Under the pieces are notes generated by a model. It was not told where the DNA came from and did not search any database. It was given only the letters and a program-made list of their open reading frames with translations. From positions 53,021,762 through 53,085,761 of the forward strand of contig CP136061.1 of the NCBI GenBank assembly GCA_032622095.1: 64,000 bases of DNA, given 5' to 3'. The position numbers and the translations under genes are program-made. The stretch's first letter is position 1. Every line of letters begins with the position of its first letter. The stretch is from Siphonodentalium dalli (Eukaryota > Mollusca > Scaphopoda > Gadilida > Siphonodentaliidae). This document shows, in pieces, positions 11,825-23,262 of the stretch.

Positions 11825-12135
11825 TAATATTTTTTTTACCAAAAATATGTATCTCCTATAATAAATATCTTGGACACTGAATGAACTAATGGTTATATAT
11901 TTCTTGCTTGCAAGATCATTGAAGTCGTTTTAAAAATCGGTACGGAGTACCTACAGTACGCGCACTGTCAAACCTAAACAACTTTACCTCTGGACCAATC
12001 GTGTGAGTCCTTTCACTATAGAAGCGAATGACAAGTAAGATTTCGATCCTTTTAATTTCTTCCTCCTGTGTGTTTGATGCGTTTGACCGGGTGCGCGGGG
12101 CGGGAATGTTGATCCCAACTGGGAGGGCCCTCTGT

Positions 12136-12239
12136 GTTCAGTGTCCAAGATATTTATTATAGGAGATACATATTTTGGGTAAAAAAATATTATATCTCCG
12201 TCAAATATATCTTGGACACTGAATGAACTAATGGTTATA
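12136..12239. repeat. Internal complementary region of DIRS-like element 2
   Basis: It reads gttcagtgtccaagata, taggagatacatatttt, aaaaaaatattata, tctccgtcaaatatatctt, ggacactgaatgaac. The first half equals the complement of the 11828 end and the second half equals the complement of the 16732 end, joined at a TAT. Confidence 0.7.
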
Positions 12240-12545
12240 ATTAGAATTCTTGAAGAGGAGGAGGCCACGGGGCAGATAATCTGACTATGTCCATGAAACC
12301 CGCCTGTGAAGCAGAAAAGACCTGCATCCTGTACCAAAAAGATTTCTTGGTAGACATGTGCCAAAAAATAGATCATTGTGTCCCATATGCAGTAGCTCAG
12401 ATAAACCCAAAACAACTGAGCCTCCTAAAAGGAAACAACACGTACCTCATGTGCCCTAATGATCACAGGGTGAAGGTGTCCAGGACAAACATTGGTCATA
12501 GGCAAGGGAGATTCGTTCATGTTCCTAATAGGATAAAGAAACCTA

Positions 12546-12565
12546 CCCCCCCCCCCCCCCCCCCC
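12546..12565. repeat. Poly-C tract (poly-G in element sense)
   Basis: Twenty consecutive C residues, then g and four more C, about 310 bp from the internal complementary region. DIRS-like element 1 has a comparable tract at a comparable distance. Confidence 0.9.
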
Positions 12566-13250
12566 GCCCCTTAGAGGATGAAGCAGCACTAGCACGACAT
12601 CCAGAGGATGATGACCGGCCCACAAGACATGCAAAAGCCTCCCCCAGAAACGCCGAATCAATGCTCATAATGGATCTCGCAAAATGAGTCAATGCTCAGT
12701 GCGGGATGACCAATTTGACAGTATTTTGAGCCCGACCGAGAGACCCAGGGGAGATATGAGAAACCGTTGGGCCCAGACCAATGGGGGGAACCAGGGATAC
12801 ACCAGGAAAACATGACGGAGTTGAGCTGATTATGTCCAGAGCACTGGGAATAATGTCCATGGAAAGAAAAAGCATACACATAAGGGAGGGGACCAGGACG
12901 GAAAGAGTGCCTGCCTCCGGTACACCAAGCCAAGGAACTGGAAATTGAAGTGTACGGTCAACCAAGGAGAGGAACTGATACCGCTAATGGAACACTGTCT
13001 GATCATACGGCCAATCAGTGATGCAATGCACAGGCCTGCATGGTTTCAAATTAATGTGGAACTAAGTTATCGTTAGTCAGGTGGTTGTATATGTAACCCA
13101 TACTGTAGGTTAGCAGAAAAGTTACACAAACTGTGATAACACGACAACTGGTATTATCAAGCATCGATGGGCATGCGGCAATAATTGTTAAATGTCGCAA
13201 ATAAGGTGAGAATCGGTGATCGGTAAATCGGATTAGAATTAGAATCACGC

Positions 13251-13540
13251 CCGTGAAGTGATGTGAAACACTCGGCCAGAGTGAGAACATAGAATTGGAA
13301 AATATTCGTGGTCAAAGTCGGTACTGCGACAAACACTATAACAAAATGGACTACATACAGGACGCATAGACACCAACGCGCGTAGTTCAGACGATAGTGT
13401 CTATGGAGCAGAACGGTCGAAATTCATGATATGTTCGGCTAAGTGAGTAGAACGCTAAAGTCCCCTGTGAGATATAGCACCCGCATACTAACTTATCAGG
13501 TTCACACCCACGATCAAGTCCATAATACGTCTAGGTTTGT
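13251..13540 (+). repeat. Diverged copy of dispersed repeat family R
   Basis: It shares gaagtgatgtgaaacac, tgtctatggag, agtgagtagaacgct and caagtccataata with 36059-36433, with many changes. It lies within DIRS-like element 2. Confidence 0.45.
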
Positions 13541-13955
13541 CTCATAAAAGCGGCCTAATCGTTGAATAAAAATCGAACAGATTTGAAGGCCCGAAACTAG
13601 AAAGACTGGTCTCAACAACACCTGGAATACCCCGACGGGATAAGAAGGGAGGTGATAATGGAGGCAAAATAAACTTATTCAGGAGCAGTTCCTGATTGTG
13701 GCACATAGCCAGAGCAATGGGATATGGCAGCAAGCAGACTGACAGAGGAAACCTCAAAGTACAAAGAACGGAGGTAATATTGCACTAAACACTCAGTCGA
13801 ATGATTGCAACTTGTCGGCGACAAGGAACAATGAGGTAGCCAAGGCAAGAAAGGGTTCGGAAAAACCGGTATGTGCCGTGACAGCATGAACCTGGATGGA
13901 CTGAGGCAGGACCAGCGGTAGCTGCTGCAGAACATCCATCGCTGCTCGTCGCTGC

Positions 13956-14285
13956 GAAGGTTGTGGAAGCCGCGACTACAAATAGAGGAGGCATGACCAC
14001 CAACAGACTCCGAGCCTGCAGCGCAGGGTGTACCGAGTTGACAGAGGAAAATCCATTGTTGCCCGACTGTGTGAAGGTTGTGGAAGCCGCGACTACATAT
14101 AGAGGAGGCATGACCACCAACAGACCCCGAGCCTGCAGCGCAGGCTGTACCGAGTTGGCAGAGGAAAATCCATTGTTGACCGTCTCTGCGAAGGTTGTGG
14201 AAGCCGCAACTACAAATAGAGGAGGCATGACCACTAACAGACTGAGCCTGCAGCGCAGGCTGTATCGAGTTCGCAGAGGCCAATC
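13956..14285. repeat. 117-bp tandem repeat, ~2.8 units
   Basis: Units begin gaaggttgtggaagccgc at 13956, 14073 and 14190 and keep ggaggcatgaccaccaac and gagcctgcagcgcagg. Because 117 is divisible by three, all frames stay open, which explains the overlapping open frames on both strands here. None resembles a known gag. Confidence 0.85.
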
Positions 14286-14364
14286 GCCACACGTTGGTGT
14301 TTGTTCTTGATATGTGGGCCCCATCCAGTCCTTCAGTTGTGGAAAACAGGCGTACTTCTCTGCG

Positions 14365-14458
14365 GATGGCTCAGGAGGCCGCGACCAATAAGGAGGAGGC
14401 ATGTCCAGCAACTGACTCCAGCGGAGGCTCCAAGTTAATGGAGGAAGCAAGAGAAGGG
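14365..14458. repeat. Direct repeat, first copy (second at 15160-15251)
   Basis: The segment gatggctcaggaggc ... ccagcggaggctccaagt ... gaagcaagagaag occurs here and again at 15160-15251 with few changes. It is internal to DIRS-like element 2. Confidence 0.8.
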
Positions 14459-15159
14459 CCACGTTTTCTCTTCCTTGTTCTGTGCTGTTAGTATTGTGCA
14501 GGTAATGCATGCAAAATTGTGCGTAATTGTTATCCTAAGACCGAAGGACTGACCCATCCGAAATAACCCTCAAGGAAGGCAATCTCGGATGGGCATAGTG
14601 AACTCGGACACGCATCAAACGCTGCCAAATCCAGGGGATGTTGTGACAGCACGTCCTCGTCTCCGAACAGCACCGTCCGTCAAGGAGATGGGGGGAAAGG
14701 GGCAAGTATCCCGACCAGGTCACCTGGTTTGACGAGGCAAAATTTCCGGAGCCTCGGAAAGGAAACTAAGTCTAAGTTCTGGCCTAGGAGCCCAAAAGAG
14801 GCCAGAAACCGTATGAAGCAAGGCCACACTGGTGAAGGAAAGAACACAAGTGAATAATAGGGATACATGCCCACCCACAAACCGGGAGGGATGGATGCCG
14901 GAAAAGACTAGACGAATGGAGGACAGGTCGGAACCCGTGCGGTAAAATCCCCTGGAGTGGAAGCAGTGGCAGGTGACATATTGAAATGCTAGGCAGACAA
15001 TGTGTCAAAAGCGCCGGGGCTTGCGAGCTGTTACGGACCACCGATGTTGTGATAGCTATGGCAAGTGGCCGCTGGTGCAGCGATGGAATGAACCCGGACA
15101 CACCGGAGGCAGGACCAGTGGTAGCTGCGCTTGGACGACCATCGCTGCCCTTCTCTGCT

Positions 15160-15251
15160 GATGGCTCAGGAGGCTGCGACCCAGAGGGAGGAGGCATGTC
15201 CAGCAACCGACTCCAGCGGAGGCTCCAAGTTAATGGAGGAAGCAAGAGAAG
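15160..15251. repeat. Direct repeat, second copy
   Basis: Second copy of the segment at 14365-14458. Together with the 117-bp units it suggests the element body has expanded by duplication. Confidence 0.8.
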
Positions 15252-16956
15252 TTGCCACATCAGTAGAGGTGCCACGATCATTGATCTTGATAATCGTTAG
15301 TCAACATGAGATTAGAATCGATGAAGCATATCCAATAGCAAGGACAGTGGAAGTAGTGCATAATATTCGCATGTGCATAATTTGTATCAGAAACAACCGA
15401 GACAGTCCTTCCCATGACAAAAATACAGTTTTGTAGACGGGTGTAATTGCACCTGTAATATAATTGTAAGTTGGGGTTATCTCAAATCAAAGGTCATTGT
15501 GTGACATACCCAAGTCCAGTGACACTTTCACATGCCCATAAATTAACGGAGATGGGAAATGTTCTAAATATATATTCACATATTTCAATATTGATCCAAC
15601 GATGACAGTGACCACCAACATTGTGACCAGGTGGACGTGTGCAAATGGTGAACACCCATGAATAGAAAATTGCGAGTGCATACGGGTGCGAGAGCAATCG
15701 CTCCTGTCTCGTGGGAAGGAATGCCGGTAATGAGTAATGACTAATGAGCACAATGCGTTACAAATATCTTTGCACGATCAACGTTCGTTAACCTGTCCGT
15801 TGGCGATTAAACTGTAAAACAGGGTATCCAAAGATGTGGGGTACTTTCCGACATCCGAAATAAAGAACTCAGAGTAATCGCAGCCGAAAATGGTAATCGA
15901 ATATCGGCTGTAGCAACGTTTCATCGATTATACGATTAATCGTGGCACCCCTACCTGTCGGAGGGAAAAAACATTACAAAGTTTTCATCGTAAAAGCATT
16001 GAGCCTTATGTTCAATGTAGAGAGAAGAGGCAAGCCACACTGTGGCTATTTTATCTAGCATCCGTGAGGAAAATTATTGGAAAATATTGTAATGTAAAAT
16101 ATTGGAAATTATTAATTCCAATACATTTGGATAGGATTTTGTCAGGGACCAAACTCCAAACTGGAGCTTAGTGTATCCGGTGCAGTGTTAAAAAAAAATT
16201 TGTTTGAAGTGATTCTCGTAAACAAAACAAAATTGAAATATTTGTTAATGAAATTATCCACCCACGGACCACTGTCATTAATAAGACAGTATTGTAGAAT
16301 AAAAGATTGTTGAACAATTGTAAAACCGAATTCCGAAAATTGGAAAACACGTGCGTAGTGCACGAAATTAGGAAACTGCGTGGTTTCGTTCGCAATATCG
16401 TAAAGAGAACGTTCATTAAAAATGAACAGATGAAAGATGCGACTTATCTTGCGACGTAGAAGAAATAAAAGGGATCGAAATCTTACTTGTCATTCACTTC
16501 TATAGCGAAAGGACTCACACGATTGGTCCAGATGCCACTCGTACGGGGTGGTCCCCTGCCTGCGTCTTAGGAAAGGTCGGTAATGCTGGTCAATGAGCTT
16601 AAAGTTGTTTAGGTTTGACAGTGCGCGTACTGTAGGTACTCCGTACCGATTTTTAAAACGACTTCTATGATCTTGCAAGCAAGAAATATATAACCATTAG
16701 TTCATTCAGTGTCCAAGATATATTTGACAGAGATACAAATGATCAGACTGATTAACAGGCTGTTGAACTTAGATAATTTTATTGGGAATAAATACAGTAT
16801 GTTGTTCATCTAGTGGTACATCTATACGCTCATAGATCAATCGAAAAACGATGTTGATGGCATATATAAATACAATACTCTCATGTTTTGATACCCACTC
16901 TCTAAAATTCATATATCATAGACAGCGCTATGCGCAAACAGTTTAACAGCTCTTAC

Positions 16957-17085
16957 TTGATGTGCAATGAGTTCCATTCCAATAGTTTGAAATAGATGGA
17001 CAAAAGCAGCCATCTGGTGTACACTCCATGGTACCCAAGCATGATTTAGGGAATGCTTCGTTACATAACTTTTCAAATCCAAACT
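16957..17085 (-). CDS. Exon: single EGF/EB-like six-cysteine module
   Basis: This exon is 129 bp or 43 codons, phase 1-1. The acceptor is tgtttatttcag and the donor is A|gtaaga. It encodes FGFEKLC...FPKSC...TMEC...DGCFC...NYWNGTHC. Spacing is C-x7-C-x5-C-x4-C-x-C-x11-C, identical to the modules of the giant exon. The longer open frame across this region is in a different frame and is a shadow. The exon sits between the DIRS-like element ending at 16732 and a TA-MITE at 17169. Confidence 0.82.
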
Positions 17086-17168
17086 CTGAAATAAACATGA
17101 TATTAATGATTTTATTCCATGGAACATGATTCTAGTGTATAAAATAAAACATTTGGAACAAGGAGTGC

Positions 17169-17386
17169 TACAGTAATGCTCTAAATAATCGACTCCTTAA
17201 CCACAGTGGAATTATGGGTAATTTTTTCAGGATTTAGTCGGAAATATGGCTTATTGTCATTTATCGGAAAACTCTCAGTGAGAGCTTTCCAGTGAATGGC
17301 AACAAGCCATATTTCTGACTAAACCCTGAAAAATTACCCATAATTCTGCTGTGGTTAAGGAGTCGATTATTTAGAGCATTACTGTA
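17169..17386. mobile_element. TA-flanked palindromic MITE, copy 5
   Basis: Complete palindrome from tacagtaatgctctaaataa to ttagagcattactgta. It lies about 83 bp upstream of the acceptor of the exon at 16957-17085. Confidence 0.8.
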
Positions 17387-17451
17387 CCTGAAAGACATTA
17401 TCTTGTTTAATTTGTTCCCCATTTATTTTATACAGTATTGATATAGTCTTT

Positions 17452-19246
17452 CAAGCCTGCAAATAGTGTGTCAGTCATTTGCAGAATGAGGTCCCCAGAG
17501 GGTGAATTTAGTGATGCTATCCCACATATCAGGCTAGCATCATCAAATTCACCCTCTGGGGACCTCATTCTGCTTAGGCCTCATCTTCTGAGAAGTATCT
17601 ATAGACTCAAATTAACATTATGTTTAGTTATTTTCCCATATCTAGTTTCTATATTCCCTAATTGCAGAAGATAAAAATGCATAATCGAGGTGAACTAATG
17701 GGTGAACATTACCAAGTTCAATAGTCCAAGTCTTCTCGTACTAAAACCAGCTAAGATATTGGGATGGCGAGATGCTGGATTTAGTCCGAGCCCGCTTGCA
17801 TTGGCTTCTTATAGTGACCCACTCAAATAAAACCACAATTATATGAAATAAAATATCACAATTGCGACAATAAACGGATATTTTCCGCAGAAGACATGCT
17901 ATTTCATCTGAAACCCACATCAGTTGTGAATTGAAAGCGGTAATTTAATGCGAAAAGAGACATTTACCGCAATGTTTACAATTTTTTAAAAGTATGCGAA
18001 CTCAGTTGACCTCGCGAACTGTGTTCGGCATTTTCCGTTGAAAATATTCCGTAGATTTTCGACTAATAACGCAAATTACGATGAATTCTCCATTGTAATC
18101 GTAATTATGTGTGTCAATAAATAAAAAAAATAAATAGATTAATTAAACATTGGAGATATAAATGTAATACATTAAATAAATTACGGGAATTACAACCCTC
18201 TCAAAGTTTAAAACAGTGTAAACACAACGAGCATTAGAATAAATAATATGCCTTATATGGTGCTACATTTCACCCACATTTGGTGGACTTCCGCGAAATT
18301 AAGATATATACTAAGCGAACAGGGCAATATACTACTCTTGTTAAGCACACAAAAATCAAACAAAATGTGTATAAATTTTGAACCTTAAGTTTGAAAAGTC
18401 CCACTAAAACGGAAGAACTATATTTCGAAACTGTGTGATTCGGTTCTCCGATTATTTTATCAACACAAATGTCAAAATGCACATCACACGCATGGCAAGT
18501 CAGACACAGGAGTTCTAATTTGCTCCAATTTTGACAAGTTGCTTGCGAAAATTGTCAACAAAACTACCGTTCTGATCCTCCATTATGTCATTAAGTTTTT
18601 AGTGCGGGAATTGTTCTCAAAGCACATAGGAAACTGGACTTTGGGGCGATCGGTTTTCGCCATTTTGTTCGGAAAATCCCGCGCTATATATAGAAACGGA
18701 AACTAGAAATACCCAGAACAAACAGCGGATTATGCCGAAGTTATTCGGACCACTTCGGCTTTCAGTTAAAACGTAAACAAACAGAGAAACAAAGCGATGT
18801 TTGTGGCAATCAACCGGAATATTCTATGTGTAATCTAACATTAAAGTTAGATTATTATACACCATTCTGACCATAAGATGTCTCTCTTTCCGATGTATAT
18901 AGCAACATGTATTGATTTGTTAGTTAAATTGAGTAAAATACACCACAAATTCCCGCCACAGATCCTGGGCGTAAGTCATGTTATAAGAAGCCTATGCAAG
19001 CCGGCTCGGACTAAACCAGCATCTCGCCATCCCAATATCTTAGCTGGTTTTAGTACGAGAAGACTTGGACTACAAGTTCAACTGGGGAAGTTCAATCTGA
19101 TCCTAGGTCTCCCATAGCAATTCAGGCCTAAGTAGAATGAGGTTTCCAGATGATGAATTTGGTGATGCTAGCCAGCTTAGGGGATGGAGTCACTAAATTA
19201 ACTTCAGGGGACCTCATTCTGCAAATGACAGACACACTATTTGCAT
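17452..19246. mobile_element. 1.8-kb hAT-like foldback element (longest family member)
   Basis: The left end caagcctgcaaatagtgtg plus hairpin (17452-17580) is mirrored at 19113-19246 (tctgcaaatgacagaca, actatttgca). A second inverted pair lies inside: 17732-17818 and 18980-19071 (gctaagatattgggatgg, gatgctgg..ttagtccgag). The right terminus is decayed, so the target duplication is unclear. No transposase. The interior carries a 430-bp segment (18261-18690) that also occurs near 57400-57815. Confidence 0.65.
18261..18690. repeat. Dispersed 430-bp segment with conserved minus-strand short ORF
   Basis: It matches 57400-57815 over its whole length (cccacatttggtggactt, attattttatcaacac, tcattaagttt, cattttg). 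Both copies keep a minus-strand open frame of 69-70 codons ending LVYILISRKSTKCG. Whether that frame is meaningful is uncertain. Confidence 0.6.
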
Positions 19247-19267
19247 CTTACAGGGTCAGCAATAATT

Positions 19268-19643
19268 AATTTATTAAAAGTGATATGAAACACTCTGGTT
19301 GGGTGATCAAATAGAAATGGAGAATAATCTTGCTCAAATTAGTTATTTTTATGAATATTAACCCATATTTACAACACACACGGCCAGTCTTAAATATATA
19401 TTGAATGCAATGAGTATCGATGGCAAAATCATTTGCATTAGTTTATCGCCGATTGTTGGGTCCCGAATCGAGATGTAAATATTTACAATTGAGCTTAGTT
19501 CAGATGGTGTTTTCTATGGAGTTGTATGGTCGATTTCTTTGAGATTTTGGCCGATGTTAGTAGAATGCTACATTCCCCCAGTTGGCATAGGGCCTAAGAA
19601 GTAATTTATCAGTTTCACGCACCCGAACAGGTCCATAATTTGT
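19268..19643 (+). repeat. Dispersed repeat family R
   Basis: Close match to 36059-36433: aaacactctggttgggtgat, gaataatcttgctcaaa, atgagtatcgatggc and ccgaatcgagatgtaaat. Confidence 0.75.
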
Positions 19644-19685
19644 CGTTAATTATTCCGTAGCAAAATGACAATTGACACCTTTCGC

Positions 19686-19850
19686 ATAATGAACTACTAC
19701 TGATAATAATTACATAATGAAATACTACTGATAATAATTACATAATGAAATACTACCGACAAGAATTACATAATGAACTACTACTGATAAGAAGAATTAC
19801 ATAATGAACTAATACTGATAAGAATTACATAATGAACTAATAGATATATG
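19686..19850. repeat. 28-bp tandem repeat, ~6 units, at the copia insertion site
   Basis: The unit is ataatgaaatactactgata + ataattac with small length changes. The copia element lies at its right edge. A single inverted copy with matching flank (aattgacac) lies at about 29640-29690, past the copia element. Confidence 0.8.
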
Positions 19851-19857
19851 AATTACG

Positions 19858-19994
19858 TGTTATAGTCAGCAATAGCAACCCTGATAACCTAAGAGAGATA
19901 ACTCCACTTACCAGCTACCAATTAGTTGTTATTGTCAGCAGTAGCAACCTTGACAATCTAAGAGAGATAACTCCACCCACCAGCTACCTGATGA
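19858..19994 (+). repeat. Truncated 5' LTR of the copia element
   Basis: It is identical to the first 137 bp of the 228-bp 3' LTR, then jumps at tgatga directly into gag. The missing part comprises the last 91 bp of LTR, the primer-binding site and the gag start. It contains two imperfect copies (about 69 bp apart) of tgttat.gtcagca.tagcaac. Confidence 0.9.
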
Positions 19995-20260
19995 GTTGGA
20001 AAAATGAGCTGAAAATGTGGAATTTAGTGACTGATGTTCCCAAAAAAAAACAAGCTCTAGCAGTTGCGTTGTCACTTACGGGAAAAGCGAAGGAAATTGC
20101 TTTGGAAATCTCTGCAGACGACCTTGCTGACGAGGAACAGGGGATGAAGAAACTGTTAAAAAAATTGGATACAGCATTTGAAAAGGACAAAATAGATTGT
20201 GCGTTTGTGCGTATGAAGCATACAGCGACTTTGAAAACTTTCGTCGAAATGAGGAAATGA
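19991..20260 (+). pseudogene. gag: copia gag N-terminal fragment, frame broken near 20204
   Basis: The open frame starts at an ATG made by the LTR/gag deletion junction, reads MSWKNELKMWNLV and follows the copia Gag pattern (LTGKAKEIALEI, KKLDTAFEKDKI). After about 20203 the true frame continues in the next open frame. The cause is a perfect 8-bp tandem duplication, ttgtgcgt twice, at 20197-20212, which shifts the frame. The remaining codons to 20260 are out of frame and not gag-like. Gag normally forms the cytoplasmic virus-like particle that packages element RNA. The native amino terminus is lost. Confidence 0.8.
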
Positions 20261-23200
20261 CAATGTCACAGTACATCATCGAATTCGAACACAAGTACAA
20301 CAAATTAAAGTCGTACGATATGACATTACCTTCCGCCGTGCAGGCATTCAAGTTGTTGGATAACACTAATTTATCCACCAAAGATCGACAGTTGGCGTTA
20401 ACGGCATGCACAGATATAACGTTCGACTTAATGAAATCGGCACTAAAACGGATCTTCGCCGATTCTCATGGAAATCCAGAAGCATCTAACGGAGAAAAGA
20501 TTCTACTAAAGAAGGAGCCGGTGGATGATGTCTATTTCACAGGAAGACCGTACAGTGGCGGATACAAAAATGTCGGTAGGAAATACGGAAACGGCAGTTC
20601 GAACAAAAATCCTCTCGATAAATTTGGAAACGTTACCAAGTGTGCGATTTGCGGTAGTCTCTACCACTGGGCAAAGAACTGTTCTCAACGACGACAACAG
20701 GCTTTCCAGAACAACACAGAGAATAATCAGCCGCATTCTGTGAACATTACTCTTTTCAATGGCGATGTTGGAAAGAATGAAATTTTCATGGTGGAGTCAT
20801 TTGGAGCTGCTGTTATTGACACTGCGTGTACGAAAACTGTCTGTGGACAAAAATGGCTACACAACTATATCAACGATTTAACAAGCGAAGAACGAAGTTT
20901 TGTTAGTCCAACAAAGAGCTCGCAAGAATTTAGATTTGGTGATGGAGTTCAAATTCGGTCGTTGGAAAAAGTGACAATTCCTGCCGTCGTTGGAAAAACA
21001 CAATGCTGCATAGTGACAGAAGTTGTACCGTGCGACATTCCGCTTTTATTGAGCAAACAGTCTTTAAAGAAAGCAGAAGCAGTATTGGACCTCAGTTGTG
21101 ATAAAGCGAAAATGTTAGGACAAGATGTTCAACTTGAGTTTACATCAAGCGGCCACTATTGCATAAACATTCACCCACGTTCAACACAAGCAAAAGCCGA
21201 GACGAAAATGCCAGAAGTTCTTGCGGTGGACACGGCTAAACTGGATGATAAAATGCTGATAAAGTTGCACAACCAATTCGGACATCCCACTGCTGAAAAA
21301 CTTGATGCGTTGATAGAAAATTCAGGCCAAAAAGACCCCGATCTGCTAGAGAGGTTGAAGGCGATAGTAAAAAACTGTGGAACGTGTGAAAAATTCAAAA
21401 AGCAACCACCTAGACCGGCAGTTGGATTGCCACTAGCGTCCTATTTCAATGAAACTGTGGCGATGGACCTGCATCAACTAGGACCGTCCTTGTGGTACCT
21501 ACATATCATGGACTTGTTTACTAGGTACAGTGCTGCAACAGTAATAACAAGCAAACGGTCATCTGTGATCACGAACAGTTTTATTCAGAAATGGATAGCG
21601 ATACATGGAAGTCCGAAAACGGTTTATTTCGACAATGGTGGAGAATTTAAAAACTGGGAAATGAAGGACATGACCGAGAACTTCAACATTGTTATTAAAA
21701 CAACACCAGCGGAAAGTCCGTGGAGTAATGGACTTCTTGAGCGACACAATAAGACTCTGACTGAAATACTCAACAAAGTGAAGAATTCAAATCAAGTGGA
21801 CATGGAAACTGCTCTCGCATGGGCTGTGAACTCTAAGAATTCCTTGGCAAATGTACATGGATATAGTGCATTTCAACTAGTGTATGGACAAAACCCAAAC
21901 TTGCCGTGTGTTATAAGTGATCGACTACCTGCGTTGGAAGGAACCACCATGAGCGAGTATGTAGCAAAAAATCTAAATGCGATGCACTCTGCAAGAAAGG
22001 CGTTTATAGAATCAGAATCCTCGGAAAGAATTCGACGGGCCTTAAAGAAGAATACTCGGTCGTACTCTAACTACTCCACTGGAGACAAAGTGTATTATAA
22101 ACGGGCAAATAATCCAGAGTGGAAAGGACCAGGGATTGTAATTGGGCAAGACAGCTCCGTCGTATTTGTAAGACATGGCGGGACATATGTTCGGGTCCAC
22201 AAGTGCCGCTTGACAAAACTGCCTTCTTCAGTAACAAATGACACATGTGATGAAGAAGATGTTACTGAAACTGTTCCCAACAGTACGCCAATATCAACAC
22301 TTCAGGAAGAATCTGATGAAGAATGTTCGAAGTCTACAGATGATCCTACTAGTGGAGCAATAGGCGCGAGCAGTAAATCCATCACACCAACAATTGGACA
22401 GTTATTTTCCTTCAACAGTGATGATGATCAATATGTTGTGAAAATTCTTTCTCGTGCTGGAAAAGCAACAGGGAAACACAAAGACTGGTATAATGTGGAG
22501 TATCGTTCACCAGAAAGACTGTTAGGAACAAGAAACTCTCTCGATCTGTGTGGTGTTGACATTGTTCCGGTTAACGAGCCATCTACATCTTCAGAGGAAG
22601 AGAATAATGTTATGATAGTAAATATGGATACGTTTTATGATGTAAAAATGGCCGAACTTCAGAAATGGAAGGAATACGAAGTCTACAACGAAATTCCGAA
22701 TGAAGGACAAAAATGTGTATCAACTCGTTGGATATGTACGATGAAGGAAGTGGACGGAAAGACCGTAAGAAAGGCACGCCTGGTAGCCCGTGGGTTCGAA
22801 GATATCGAAAAAGATATAATAAATAAAGACTCACCGACATGCAATAAAGAGACATTGAGATTATTGCTTGCGATCATGGTACAGAAAGGATGGAATCCAA
22901 AATCAATGGACATCAAAGCAGCATTTCTGCAAAGCTCCCAGATCTCCAGGACAATATTTCTTAAACCACCGAAGGAGTCGTCATCATCAGGAGTCTGGCG
23001 CCTAAATAAATGTGTTTACGGCTTAGCTGATGCATCATTGTGTTGGTATCAACGAGTTAAGGCAGTAATGTTAAAATGTGGAGCAAAGACATCTTCCTTG
23101 GATCCAGCTACGTTCTACTGGTACGATAAAGAGGACAATCTCATCGGAATATTAGCTACTCATGTCGATGACTTTATTTGGGGAGGTTCTCAAATCTTCG

Positions 23201-23262
23201 AAAACGACATCATTGGTGCTATTCGAACACAACTAAATGTTGGAAGAGAAGAATCAGAATAT
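20205..23262 (+). pseudogene. pol: copia gag-pol: zinc knuckle, protease, integrase, first part of reverse transcriptase
   Basis: An open frame to the insertion point encodes, in order: the remaining Gag (EAYSDFENFRR); a CCHC knuckle C-x2-C-x4-H-x4-C (CAICGSLYHWAKNC); an aspartic protease active-site segment (VIDTACTKTVCG); the H-H-C-C pre-integrase finger (KLHNQFGHP ... CGTCEKF); integrase with catalytic acidic residues in VAMDLHQLG, VYFDNGGEF and NGLLERHNK; and reverse transcriptase from MAELQKWKEYEVY through MDIKAAFLQ to the catalytic HVDDF. The reading frame is then split by DIRS-like element 1 between codons for Tyr and Phe. Apart from the gag frameshift and this insertion no stop codons interrupt it, consistent with recent loss of activity. 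Confidence 0.92.

Larger units (their letters stand above)
11828..16732 (-). mobile_element. DIRS-like element (minus oriented), non-autonomous or decayed
   Basis: Inverted terminal repeats lie at 11866-12054 and 16464-16695 (tcttggacactgaatgaac outward to gacaagtaagatttcgatcc); the left copy lacks about 65-87 bp present in the right. Beyond them are unequal outer extensions: caaaaatatgtatctcct... at 11828 and ...tatatttgacagag at 16732. An internal segment (12136-12239) reads as the two outer extensions joined, in the opposite sense. That combination of inverted terminal repeats plus an internal complementary region is the hallmark of DIRS tyrosine-recombinase retrotransposons. ATA (TAT on the element strand) flanks both ends. 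No long reverse transcriptase, RNase H or recombinase frame remains. Confidence 0.65.

Noticed and set aside
12287-12574. 95-codon frame ending in a proline run
   Set aside because: The proline run is the poly-C tract; there is no support for coding in the rest.
13675-14510. Two overlapping minus-strand frames of 205 and 241 codons as a DIRS gag
   Set aside because: They are produced by 117-bp tandem units that keep every frame open; no recognisable gag, zinc knuckle or fold signature.
20197-20212. Programmed gag-pol frameshift in the copia element
   Set aside because: The shift lies inside gag, before the zinc knuckle, and is explained by a perfect 8-bp tandem duplication.
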